Source: Ruminococcaceae bacterium P7
GTDB lineage: Bacteria; Bacillota; Clostridia; Oscillospirales; Acutalibacteraceae
Assembly: GCA_900100595.1 (NCBI GenBank)
Contig: FMUA01000009.1
Span: 23,071-87,070, forward strand
Reading direction: 5' to 3'
DNA: 64,000 bases
Shown: positions 8,205 through 15,768 of the stretch, in pieces
Position numbering within the stretch: position 1 is the first letter of the stretch
Layout of the letters: the number at the start of each line of letters is the position of its first letter
Program-made: the position numbers and the translations under genes
The notes under the pieces: model-generated
Database searches by the model: none
What the model was told of the DNA's origin: nothing
What the model saw: only the letters and a program-made list of their open reading frames with translations

Positions 8205-8897
8205 TCACCACCCGATCTCGTAAGCCGTCTTTTTATCCGTGTTTTCGGTAACGCTGACGATTTTGCCGCTGTTCATCTTAATGATTCTGTCGGCGGTTTC
8301 GGCTATATTGCTGTTGTGCGTTACCATAATCATCGTAAAGCCCTGTTCCTCGTGCAGCCTGATGATATAGTTAAGTATCTGTCTGCCTGTTTCTTCGTCT
8401 AATGCTCCTGTCGGCTCGTCAAGAAAAAGTACCTTCGGATTCTTTGCGAGCGCTCTTGCTATCGCTACACGCTGTTGTTCGCCGCCGCTGAGTTCTGATG
8501 GGAATTTTCTGCGCTTATCGGATAAGCCGACCGCTTCGATATATTTCAGATAATCCTTGTTATTGTCGAGGTCAGCGCCCAGCCTTACATTCTTTTCTAC
8601 ATTTAGATGTGGGAGCAAATAATATTGCTGAAAGATATAAGCCGTGTTCTCACGTCGGAATTTTGTCAGTTCCTTTTCGCTCATATTGCCGAGTTCTTGG
8701 CTGTCATAAACAACACAACCGCCGTCCGGAGTCTCCAAGCCTGAAATGACATTGAGAAAAGTGGATTTTCCCGAACCCGAAGCGCCGAGTATGACGATAA
8801 ACTCACCATCGTTAATGCGAACGGAAACACCATCCAGCGCTTTAAAGCGACTTTCGGCTTTTCCGTAATATTTTGTTAAATCATTTATCTCTATCAT
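8205..8897 (-). CDS. ABC transporter ATP-binding protein (LolD/MacB type)
   Basis: 230 residues carrying Walker [11 protein letters not shown]-loop [10 protein letters not shown], signature LSGGEQQR, Walker [13 protein letters not shown] and the switch His in MVTHN. This matches the ATPases that pair with FtsX-type permeases. Its start codon abuts the stop of the TetR gene, and the permease starts 4 bp after its stop, so all three should be co-expressed and self-controlled by the TetR protein. Confidence 0.93.
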   Translation of the reverse strand: MIEINDLTKYYGKAESRFKALDGVSVRINDGEFIVILGASGSGKSTFLNVISGLETPDGGCVVYDSQELGNMSEKELTKFRRENTAYIFQQYYLLPHLNVEKNVRLGADLDNNKDYLKYIEAVGLSDKRRKFPSELSGGEQQRVAIARALAKNPKVLFLDEPTGALDEETGRQILNYIIRLHEEQGFTMIMVTHNSNIAETADRIIKMNSGKIVSVTENTDKKTAYEIGW

Positions 8898-9472
8898 TAT
8901 GATTTTCCTTTCAGTCTTTCTGTCAGCAATGCTTTGAAAACTTCCGTCAGCATTATGCCGATCTCAACTTCCGTAAAGCGACACATAGATGTTGCGCAGA
9001 GGGTGGCAATGCCGTGAGAATATATCCATAGGTGTCGGTACAATATAACAGCGTCATCTGCCGATACAGGATATTCATCGGTAATTGATTTTAAAATATC
9101 GGTATAGTTGTCATCAATTTCGGGGAGTATTCTATTTACGCCTATATTACCGGATGTTTTTCGCATAAACAAAAGTTGAAACAGCTTCGGCTCATTTATT
9201 GCAAACTGAATATATGACTGACCAACGCCCTTAAAGGCAGGGGTTTGCTGTAATCCTTGCTCAACATATTCGGAATAGATCTCACGAGCTTTTGCTTCAA
9301 TTCCGTTAAGCACCTCGCCCATATTATCAAAAACGGTAAATATCGGTCTTGCCGAGCTGCCAAGATAATTGCCGATTTCTCTTGCAGTAACGGCAGAAAT
9401 GTCACGCTCACGCAGGATAGCTAAGCCTGCATCGATGATTTCTTCTTTCGTAAATTTCGCTTTAGGGGGCAT
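8897..9472 (-). CDS. TetR-family transcriptional regulator
   Basis: 191 residues. Residues 8-55 form the TetR helix-turn-helix (FTKEEIIDAGLAILRE, then TAREIGNYLGSSARPIFTVF). The rest is a helical ligand-binding and dimer domain. It heads the exporter operon. A near-perfect 28-bp palindrome lies between its promoter and its ribosome site (AAAGGAG), which is the usual arrangement for a repressor that senses the transporter's substrate. Confidence 0.88.
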   Translation of the reverse strand: MPPKAKFTKEEIIDAGLAILRERDISAVTAREIGNYLGSSARPIFTVFDNMGEVLNGIEAKAREIYSEYVEQGLQQTPAFKGVGQSYIQFAINEPKLFQLLFMRKTSGNIGVNRILPEIDDNYTDILKSITDEYPVSADDAVILYRHLWIYSHGIATLCATSMCRFTEVEIGIMLTEVFKALLTERLKGKS

Positions 9473-9487
9473 AATGAGCTCCTTTCT

Positions 9488-9544
9488 AAAACAATCGTTT
9501 TATAACGCTTGTTTTATTATAAAGTATAATAATCGTTTTGTCAA
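9488..9544 (-). promoter_or_regulatory. Promoter and operator of the TetR-ABC operon
   Basis: On the minus strand, -35 TTGACA (9539-9544) and -10 TATAAT (9516-9521) are separated by exactly 17 bp. Directly downstream, 9488-9515 is a 28-bp imperfect palindrome with outer arms AAAACAA and TTGTTTT and inner CGTT/AACG. This is a natural TetR operator covering the transcription start. Confidence 0.85.
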
Positions 9545-9698
9545 TAACCGGATTTGTAACGCCCAAACTCGCAAAATAATAGAATTACCCTACAACTCAG
9601 TTTTTGCTCCACAGAGAGCGCATAAACAGTACCTTTTTAAGCTTAAAAGCGTGACACTTTTTCGATTTATTATCAAGCTCAAAAAGCATAATTAATTT

Positions 9699-9741
9699 AT
9701 CGCTTTAAAGTGTTGATTTTAAAGTACGACTATGCTATAAT
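9699..9741 (+). promoter_or_regulatory. Repeated promoter element, copy 1
   Basis: ATCGCTTTAAAGTGTTGATT (9699-9718) ends in a -35 (TTGATT), then 17 bp, then TATAAT (9736-9741). The same 20-bp block and spacing recur at 14143-14185. No open frame follows, so it may drive a non-coding transcript. Confidence 0.6.
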
Positions 9742-9747
9742 AAACCA

Positions 9748-10081
9748 AAAGCGATCAGAAATAAACCAAGCTACGAATGATAGCAAATGACTGATAGCTT
9801 TTTGATAGCACAAGCTGTGATAACTAAACAAAATTGTATAATTGAAACCATATTTTCCCACGAGAAGCAATATTTATTAAACGAAGTTGTTTAATGATTG
9901 CTTTGCACTTAAGAGTGGGAATAAGAACAGAAGTTAAAGAAATGGCTTAAGCACTGACTTTTTGACACTTCAAAAGTCCAGTTGATACCGTTTTGATACT
10001 GTTTACTATTCTTTACAATAAAACAAGCAAGAGGAAACCCCTCTCGTTTGAACGCTTAGTTCATTCGAGAGGGGTTGTTTT
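9748..10081 (+). ncRNA. Candidate non-coding transcript with long hairpin and terminator
   Basis: This 330-bp stretch has no gene. It lies downstream of the repeated promoter. A long interrupted hairpin is formed by 9855-9861/9915-9921, 9865-9871/9897-9903 and 9877-9882/9889-9894. The stretch ends with the hairpin AACCCCTCTCG/CGAGAGGGGTT (10036-10046/10066-10076) followed by GTTTT. I infer an RNA; it could also be the scar of an excised element. Confidence 0.4.
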
Positions 10082-10169
10082 GATGATAGTAGAGTTTATT
10101 GAATTTCAACAAACTGAGGATCTATACTATTTATTTTTCAGTTTTGTTTGATGTTTTTTTGTAAAAGTA

Positions 10170-10213
10170 TTGACATTTACTTCGCACTGCGATATAATAT
10201 ATATCGTAGTGCG
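10170..10213 (+). promoter_or_regulatory. Promoter with overlapping palindromic operator, PadR pair 1
   Basis: TTGACA (10170-10175), 17 bp, TATAAT (10193-10198). A 31-bp palindrome, 10183-10213, runs from CGCACT to AGTGCG through CGATATA-type centres and covers the -10. It fits autorepression by the PadR protein that follows. Confidence 0.82.
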
Positions 10214-10248
10214 ATACATTGCACTGGAATCTAACGGAGGTTGATGTT

Positions 10249-10575
10249 ATGGATCAACATATCAAAAAAGTTTATGTTCCAATGACAGAAACTGCGTTTT
10301 TCATCCTATTGTGTTTGCGAAAGCCGAATCATGGCTACGGCATTGTTCAAATGGTTGAAAAAATGACGGGCGGAGCCATTAAGCTTACGCCCGGCACAAT
10401 GTACGGCAGTTTGTCAAAAATGGAAAAAGACAAAGTGATTTACTTTGTCCGAGAAGAGAATAAAAGAAAAATATATCAAATCACTGACTTGGGATTGGAA
10501 GTATTGGATATTGAAATAAACCGAGTTGAAAGATTATATAAGATAATGAGGGAGGAAATGCGAAATGGAAACTAA
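10249..10575 (+). CDS. PadR-family regulator 1
   Basis: 108 residues with the PadR winged helix: AFFILLCLRKPNHGYGIVQM, then LTPGTMYGSLSKMEKDKVI, then IYQITDLGLEVL. I choose ATG 10249 because GGAGG at 10236-10240 is 8 bp upstream; the TTG at 10219 has no site. It overlaps the DUF2812 gene by 11 bp. PadR/DUF2812 pairs often act together, the second being a membrane protein under PadR control. The operator in front of it predicts autorepression. Confidence 0.9.
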   Translation: MDQHIKKVYVPMTETAFFILLCLRKPNHGYGIVQMVEKMTGGAIKLTPGTMYGSLSKMEKDKVIYFVREENKRKIYQITDLGLEVLDIEINRVERLYKIMREEMRNGN

Positions 10576-11101
10576 AAAGCAATTCAAATGGTATACAATA
10601 TTTGAATATGAAAAGGAACAGGATTATCTCCGAAATATGCACCGGTCCGGGTGGAAGTTTGTCAAAGTGAAAGGTTTAGGCGTGTATTCTTTTGAGAAAT
10701 GTGTTCCCCAAGATGTTGTTTATCAATTGGACTATAACAAAGAAGGACTTTCACATAAGGATGAATATCTGAAAATGTTTGATGATTGCGGTTGGGAGTA
10801 TATACAGAATTATGGCGGCTACAGTTATTTTAGAAAAGCGGTTGCAACAGACGGTGCCGCGGAAGAAATTTTTTGCGATGAAGAATCGCGACTTGAGATG
10901 ATGAGACGTGTATTGAAAGGCAGAATGCTGCCATTATTGCTTATATTCTTTGCAGCATTGGTACCAATGTTTATTATCAACCTTAGCAATCATGACTACC
11001 TTCATGTTGTGTGTATCGGCAGCGTTTTGGTGTTATATACAGTGGTATTCGTTATGTGCTTTGTGAAGTTTCGACGGTATAAAACACGTATAAATAAATA
11101 G
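10565..11101 (+). CDS. DUF2812 membrane protein 1
   Basis: 178 residues. The N-terminal ~110 residues form a DUF2812 domain (YTIFEYEKEQDYLRNMHRSG, then WKFVKVKGLGVYSFEK, then DCGWEYIQNYGGYSYFRK). Two membrane helices follow at about 120-142 and 148-167. It overlaps the PadR gene and is certainly co-expressed with it. The family is of unknown function. The layout suggests a sensor whose soluble domain might bind PadR. Confidence 0.82.
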   Translation: METKKQFKWYTIFEYEKEQDYLRNMHRSGWKFVKVKGLGVYSFEKCVPQDVVYQLDYNKEGLSHKDEYLKMFDDCGWEYIQNYGGYSYFRKAVATDGAAEEIFCDEESRLEMMRRVLKGRMLPLLLIFFAALVPMFIINLSNHDYLHVVCIGSVLVLYTVVFVMCFVKFRRYKTRINK

Positions 11102-11180
11102 CCGTTATAAAAGGTCGATATTACAAACAATTCATCACTTTAAAATGTTAATTTTACTGCTTAATATTAAAATGAATTAA

Positions 11181-11214
11181 GCGAGTGGGAATAAATTTCT
11201 AATATAGAATTATA
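11181..11214. repeat. 34-bp direct repeat, copy 1
   Basis: Starts GCGAGTGGGAATAAATTTC and is identical over 34 bp to 14315-14348. Both copies sit six bases upstream of a GCCGCCAAG hairpin. Confidence 0.85.
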
Positions 11215-11220
11215 TTCAAT

Positions 11221-11290
11221 GCCGCCAAGTGGGACACTCTCCTGCTTGGCGGCGTTTTCTATTGCATTATTTTCAGATGTATGATAAAAT
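11221..11290 (+). terminator. GCCGCCAAG hairpin plus promoter, copy 1
   Basis: GCCGCCAAG (11221-11229) pairs with CTTGGCGGC (11245-11253) and is followed by GTTTT: a rho-independent terminator for the PadR/DUF2812 pair. Then TTGCAT (11262-11267), 17 bp and TAAAAT (11285-11290) form a promoter for the serine hydrolase gene. The same terminator-promoter pair recurs at 12821 and 16561. Confidence 0.8.
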
Positions 11291-11343
11291 TGACAAAATA
11301 ATTAAAGGCAGATTATCCTATCTGATAGTTAAGGTTGAATGCT

Positions 11344-12774
11344 ATGAAAAAAAGAAAGTATTTAAGTACTGTTATAATTATGATTGTAATTCTGTCTATG
11401 ATAATATGCAGCTCGTTATCTGTTGGTGCTGTAACAAACCAAATGAATTACAAGACGGTTGACGAATATTTACAGTCCTGTGTTGAAAACGCCCATATTC
11501 CGGCGCTTTCTATTACCATTGTGGATAAGGATAATGTGTTATTTTCAAGCTGTTATGGGGAGTGTGATGACTGCGATACACCGTTTGTTCTCGGCTCGGT
11601 AAGCAAATCCTTCACGGCGGTCTGTGTGATGCAGCTTGTTGAACAAGGAAAAATAGATTTAGAAGAAAAAATCTCAGCTTATCTGCCAAATGCTGCGGAC
11701 GGCGATAAAATCACCGTCAGTCAGCTACTCAATCATACGGGCGGACTTGGTGAACACCAAACGCTTGAAAACTATCATATCATAAATAAACAGAGTGAGC
11801 ATCACTATGCCAACGTAAATTACTCTTTACTCGGCAAGATTATTGAGAAGGTCAGCGGCTTATCTTATGAGGAATATGTAACGAAGAATATCTTTGAACC
11901 TCTTGACCTTTCACATACTGCCGCCACACAAAAGGAAAGTGTCAATAACGGTTTGATTGACGGTTATACTGACTATTGGGGAATTCAAGTGAAACGCAGT
12001 CACAAGTACCCAACATCTGAAAACGATTGGATCACAGCTCCTGCAGGCTATCTTTCTTCCTCTACTAATGATCTGGGACGATATCTGCAAATGTACTTGA
12101 ATGGAGGAGAAGGTATTATTTCAAATCAAAGTATCGATAAAATGTTTTACAGAGATACCGTTTATGTAGAGGATGACGTTCCGTTCTGGTACGGTTATGG
12201 CTGGGCGACGGTCAAAGAGCCGTTGTCAGAGCCGGTATTGCGTCACAGCGGTTTGGTGGAAACGGGTACCTCTTGCGTATTTATCCTTCCCGAAAGCGGA
12301 ATCGGCGTCGCCATCACAACTAACGTCAATGATTACTTTGTGACGAATGAAATGATGGATAGCTTGGGCTGGGGTGTAATACTAATGCTTTTAGGTGAAA
12401 GCCCAAACGAAATAACAGACAACACATATCTGTTAAACCATTTGCGTATTGACTTAATTATGCTTGCGGTTTTTGTTGTTGCCGTTCTTCCTCTTTGTTT
12501 CTTACCACGTTATAGAAAATCACTCAAGAAGAACCAAAAAGTCCGCAAGGTCATTTCCATTGTAATTTATCATTTTATATTACCGATATTCATTTTGCTT
12601 ATTGTCCCTGTTTTCTTCCAAACACCGCTTTGGGTAGCAAAAGCATTTGTACCTGATGTTTTCATTACTATCGTTCTATCGTCAGCTTTGCTGTTTGTTA
12701 CAGGTATTATCAAAACAATCATTCTGATAAGATTTTTATCAGAAGCAAAAAACTCAATATTCCAATCTGTGTAA
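11344..12774 (+). CDS. Secreted/membrane serine hydrolase of the class C beta-lactamase family
   Basis: 476 residues. A signal peptide (about 1-32) leads to a PF00144-type domain. The SxxK motif is SVSK, the YxN motif is YAN in HYANVNYSLLG, and the third box is HSG in LRHSGLVETG. Three membrane helices at about 370-470 anchor the C-terminus, so the catalytic domain faces outward. I start at ATG 11344 (AAGG upstream, typical MKKRK signal start) and not at TTG 11335. Members act as D-Ala-D-Ala peptidases, esterases or peptide hydrolases. Beta-lactam resistance should not be assumed. Confidence 0.85.
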   Translation: MKKRKYLSTVIIMIVILSMIICSSLSVGAVTNQMNYKTVDEYLQSCVENAHIPALSITIVDKDNVLFSSCYGECDDCDTPFVLGSVSKSFTAVCVMQLVEQGKIDLEEKISAYLPNAADGDKITVSQLLNHTGGLGEHQTLENYHIINKQSEHHYANVNYSLLGKIIEKVSGLSYEEYVTKNIFEPLDLSHTAATQKESVNNGLIDGYTDYWGIQVKRSHKYPTSENDWITAPAGYLSSSTNDLGRYLQMYLNGGEGIISNQSIDKMFYRDTVYVEDDVPFWYGYGWATVKEPLSEPVLRHSGLVETGTSCVFILPESGIGVAITTNVNDYFVTNEMMDSLGWGVILMLLGESPNEITDNTYLLNHLRIDLIMLAVFVVAVLPLCFLPRYRKSLKKNQKVRKVISIVIYHFILPIFILLIVPVFFQTPLWVAKAFVPDVFITIVLSSALLFVTGIIKTIILIRFLSEAKNSIFQSV

Positions 12775-12820
12775 CTAAAGTGTGTTATGCAGAGTTGATT
12801 TGTACCTAATAAGCACAGCC

Positions 12821-12889
12821 GCCGCCAAGTGGGATTTCTCCTGCTTGGCGGCGTTTTCACTTGCTAATTTACTGATTTGATGATATAAT
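12821..12889 (+). terminator. GCCGCCAAG hairpin plus promoter, copy 2
   Basis: Arms 12821-12829 and 12844-12852, then GTTTT. The promoter TTGCTA (12861-12866), 17 bp, TATAAT (12884-12889) leads into the methyltransferase gene. Loop text (GTGGG...CTCCTG) is shared with copies 1 and 3. Confidence 0.8.
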
Positions 12890-12921
12890 TTTGATGAAAA
12901 ATCATTATCAGGAGTAGTATT

Positions 12922-13671
12922 GTGAAGCAAAATATTTATGATAACGAAATCTTTTTCAACGGCTATTCAAAGATTAGAGAAAATGAGAACAACGCAAACA
13001 ATATATTTGAAAAACCGGCGTTGTTTTCTCTACTTCCTACTCTAAATAACAAGACTGTTTTAGACTTGGGCTGTGGTTATGGTGAGCACTGCATCCACTA
13101 TGTTGAAGAAGGCGCAAAAAGAGTTGTGGGCATCGATATTTCACAGAAAATGCTCGCCATAGCTAAGGCTGAAAATGCACATCAAAATATATCCTACCTG
13201 AATATGCCAATGGAAGATATCGGTGAATTACAAGAGCGTTTTGATATTGTTGTCAGTTCGCTTGCTTTCCACTATGTTGAGGACTTTCAAGCTCTGATTA
13301 AGAATATTTACAAACTTATGAATGACGGCGGCGTTTTGGTTTTTTCTCAGGAGCACCCCATTAACACCTGTTTTTCAAACGGAAGCCGATGGACAAAAGA
13401 CGAAAAAGGTAATAAGTTATTTGCTAATATTTCCAATTACAGCGTTGATGGAGAAAGGGAATCCATTTGGTTTGTTGAAAGAGTGAAGAAATATCATCGA
13501 ACATTTTCATCTATCATCAACACCTTGATCGAAGCGGGCTTTAAAATAGATAAACTGATTGAGCCTGTGCCGACATCTGAAATGTTAAAAGAAAATCCTG
13601 ATTACAAAGATTTACTGCAAAAGCCTGATTTCCTGCTTATTAAAGCAACAAAAGGTACTTCGAGATTATGA
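12922..13671 (+). CDS. Class I SAM-dependent methyltransferase
   Basis: 249 residues. The SAM-binding motif I is VLDLGCGYGEH at about residue 45; motif II acid is in RVVGIDIS; further on is DIVVSSLAFHYVEDF. It starts at GTG 12922 with AGGAG 7 bp upstream. Its stop overlaps the start of the acetyltransferase gene (ATGA). The family (UbiE/small-molecule type) methylates varied small substrates. The acceptor cannot be told from sequence. It is a cargo gene with a promoter in the preceding hairpin module. Confidence 0.88.
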   Translation: MKQNIYDNEIFFNGYSKIRENENNANNIFEKPALFSLLPTLNNKTVLDLGCGYGEHCIHYVEEGAKRVVGIDISQKMLAIAKAENAHQNISYLNMPMEDIGELQERFDIVVSSLAFHYVEDFQALIKNIYKLMNDGGVLVFSQEHPINTCFSNGSRWTKDEKGNKLFANISNYSVDGERESIWFVERVKKYHRTFSSIINTLIEAGFKIDKLIEPVPTSEMLKENPDYKDLLQKPDFLLIKATKGTSRL

Positions 13672-14123
13672 AAACTGAAATTGTAACATTAGACATTACG
13701 GATTATCAAAAGTGTAGCAATATTTGGGATATGCAGCGCCAAAGTGAGCTTGCGGACAAGTTTTATAACGAGCTTTTAACAGGTAATCGGACTACATATA
13801 TCTACACTATTGATAATGAGTTCGTTGGCGAGATTTCTCTTGTTAAAGAAATGAATGATTCTGATTATACAATTCCAAACCAGCGTATTTACGTTTCCCG
13901 TCTTATAGTAAAATACGAATACAGACGACAAGGTATTGGCAGGAAATTGATTGACTTCATTACTGAAAAAGCAAAATCACAGGACTATACCGAAATGTCA
14001 ATCGGAGTTGATTTAGATAATTATCCTGCGTTAAAACTCTATATGGAATCAGGCTTTGATAAGGTTATCTATATCGGTGAAGATGCACAGGGAAAGTATT
14101 TAAAATTACTAAAGAAAATATGA
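13668..14123 (+). CDS. GNAT-family N-acetyltransferase
   Basis: 151 residues with the acetyl-CoA loop RRQGIGRKLIDF (motif A) after the strand IYVSRLIVKYEY, and the motif B region NYPALKLYMESGF. It overlaps the methyltransferase by 4 bp, so the two are coupled and may modify the same or related compounds. The resemblance is to single-domain small-molecule acetyltransferases. No resistance class can be assigned. Confidence 0.88.
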   Translation: MKTEIVTLDITDYQKCSNIWDMQRQSELADKFYNELLTGNRTTYIYTIDNEFVGEISLVKEMNDSDYTIPNQRIYVSRLIVKYEYRRQGIGRKLIDFITEKAKSQDYTEMSIGVDLDNYPALKLYMESGFDKVIYIGEDAQGKYLKLLKKI

Positions 14124-14142
14124 GGTAAAAATGAGATACGCT

Positions 14143-14395
14143 ATCGCTTTAAAGTGTTGATTGTATTTCTTGCCTCTGCTATAATAATCCTGTATCGTGG
14201 CAACAAAATGGCAACATACTTTTTGATAGCCTGTATTTTATTTACAATACAAATAATAGAAATACTCCGTGCTAAAATCCTTAAACAAATACTTTTAAGA
14301 TTATTTTGCAGGGAGCGAGTGGGAATAAATTTCTAATATAGAATTATAAACAACGCCGCCAAGTGGGTTAATCTCCTGCTTGGCGGTGATTTTGA
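14143..14395 (+). ncRNA. Candidate small transcript: repeated promoter, 34-bp repeat, hairpin
   Basis: No convincing gene lies between 14124 and 14517; the 60-codon frame at 14154 has no ribosome site. The stretch has the 20-bp promoter block also seen at 9699 (TTGATT 14157-14162, 17 bp, TATAAT 14180-14185), the 34-bp repeat (14315-14348) and the hairpin GCCGCCAAG/CTTGGCGGT (14355-14363/14379-14387) followed by GATTTT. It could make a ~200-nt RNA. Confidence 0.42.
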
Positions 14396-14412
14396 TTTAT
14401 TTCAAAAAGCTC

Positions 14413-14493
14413 TTGACAAATATATCGGAAGGTGATATAGTTATTACAACATCCGATATATCGACAAGCGATATAACAGAAGATGATATATCG
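14413..14493 (+). promoter_or_regulatory. Promoter and repeated CGATATA sites, PadR pair 2
   Basis: TTGACA (14413-14418), 17 bp, TATAGT (14436-14441). ATATATCGGA (14420-14429) and TCCGATATAT (14452-14461) form an inverted repeat across the -10. More CGATATA/TGATATATCG sites follow at 14469-14475 and 14484-14493 in the leader, suggesting several PadR dimers bind. Confidence 0.75.
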
Positions 14494-14517
14494 GGAAACG
14501 ATAACAGAGGTGATCAT

Positions 14518-14823
14518 ATGTCAAAACAAAACGCACTGACTGAGCCTGTTTATTACATTCTGCTGTCACTGCTTACGCCTATGCACGGCTATGGTATTAT
14601 GCAGAACGTAAAAAAGCTGACAAATGACAGGGTGAATATAGGCGCGGGTACGCTCTACGGAGCAATCAACACCCTGCTCTCAAAGGGCTTTATTGCGGAA
14701 TACAAAAGCGATCCGTCCAAAAAGGAATATATCATCACAGATGACGGAAGAAGCGTATTAAGCGCGGAGCTTACAAGACTAAAGGAGCTTGTAAAAAACG
14801 GAGAAGAATTATTGGAGGGTTAA
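14518..14823 (+). CDS. PadR-family regulator 2
   Basis: 101 residues with the same winged-helix layout as the first PadR (YYILLSLLTPMHGYGIMQNV, then GAGTLYGAINTLLSKGFI, then EYIITDDGRSVL). The frame is open back to 14380, but that part only translates the operator repeats. ATG 14518 with AGAGGTGA upstream is the real start. It is followed 4 bp later by its own DUF2812 partner. Its operator differs in detail from that of PadR 1, so cross-regulation may be limited. Confidence 0.9.
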   Translation: MSKQNALTEPVYYILLSLLTPMHGYGIMQNVKKLTNDRVNIGAGTLYGAINTLLSKGFIAEYKSDPSKKEYIITDDGRSVLSAELTRLKELVKNGEELLEG

Positions 14824-14827
14824 TACG

Positions 14828-15424
14828 ATGGATAATTCACACATCTCAAAATTTAAACTGTTTTTTTCGCTCGATAAGGAGCTTGCGTATATCAATAAGA
14901 TGAACAGAGAAGGCTGGAAGCTCATCTATATCAAGGGCGGAGTTATTTATTCATTTGAAAAATCCAAGCCGGACGAGTATTTTACCATACTTCACGCCAC
15001 AGCAAAGGAAAACATTTTGGAAATATCCTCTTTTGCCGCTCAGTGCGGCTACCAAGCCATACCGCATACGATGGACGGTTTCGGTGATCTGCTGTATCTC
15101 ACCGGCAGAAAGACAGATGTTTCGCCTGAATTTGTTTGTGAAGCACCTGAAAAAATTGACAGCGCAGAAAGAATATATCATCGTTTCCGAACTCTCAGCA
15201 TTGTTTTTATCATATTGTCCGTTTTACTTATTTTGGATTGTGCGCTTATCCTTTGGGCAAGGATGACCGCTCCCGAGGCTTCGGTTGGTTTAACTGTATT
15301 TGGTGTATTGTTTATGTTATTCGTTGCAATATATATTGCCATGTGTATCTATGTTAACGTGCTGACCGCCAAAGCGCACCGTCACTTGAAGCAATTACAA
15401 AAAGAAAGTGAAATCTATGAATAA
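14828..15424 (+). CDS. DUF2812 membrane protein 2
   Basis: 198 residues: a DUF2812 domain (FKLFFSLDKELAYINKMNRE, then GWKLIYIKGGVIYSFEK) followed by two membrane helices at about 121-140 and 152-175 and a short basic tail. It is a diverged paralogue of the protein at 10565, in the same order behind a PadR gene. Role unknown. Confidence 0.8.
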   Translation: MDNSHISKFKLFFSLDKELAYINKMNREGWKLIYIKGGVIYSFEKSKPDEYFTILHATAKENILEISSFAAQCGYQAIPHTMDGFGDLLYLTGRKTDVSPEFVCEAPEKIDSAERIYHRFRTLSIVFIILSVLLILDCALILWARMTAPEASVGLTVFGVLFMLFVAIYIAMCIYVNVLTAKAHRHLKQLQKESEIYE

Positions 15425-15439
15425 AAAGGGCGTGTCTTT

Positions 15440-15751
15440 TTGTATTACCTGTATCTAATACCTTTTTTCGTGTTACTGATCATTATTTTTATATCTTATA
15501 ATCCAAAAGTATCGGAAAGGAAAATGACAATGGTTATTTTATCAAACAACAAAACAATATGCGCTGAGTACAACCGCCTGACTGTTCAACGCAATTACGG
15601 AAACGGAAAGGATAAGAAATTTGCACTTATCGGCAATGTCCACCACCATTCGGATGTATTAAACAGCTATCCGACAAAAGAAGAGGCGGTTGCAGAGCTG
15701 GAAAAGATTTACGCGGCTTATCAAAACGGCGACAAAACATATGCGATATAA
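15440..15751 (+). CDS. Small membrane-anchored protein, unknown
   Basis: With TTG 15440 it has 103 residues and begins with a membrane helix (YLYLIPFFVLLIIIFISY). AAAGGG lies about 9 bp upstream. A second option is ATG 15523, preceded by AAAGGA, giving a 75-residue soluble protein with the core LTVQRNYGNGKDKKFALIG and a helix TKEEAVAELEKIYAAY. No family recognised. It lies 16 bp after the DUF2812 gene and 17 bp before the hydrolase, so probably in one operon. Confidence 0.5.
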   Translation: MYYLYLIPFFVLLIIIFISYNPKVSERKMTMVILSNNKTICAEYNRLTVQRNYGNGKDKKFALIGNVHHHSDVLNSYPTKEEAVAELEKIYAAYQNGDKTYAI

Positions 15752-15768
15752 GACGGAGATCAGGCAAT

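Noticed and set aside
11344..12774. Beta-lactamase giving antibiotic resistance
   Set aside because: The family match is to the broad serine hydrolase group, with a HSG third box and membrane helices; resistance cannot be claimed from this.
14154..14336. 60-codon hydrophobic frame after the GNAT gene
   Set aside because: It begins inside the repeated promoter block, has no ribosome site and ends inside the 34-bp repeat, so non-coding use is likelier.
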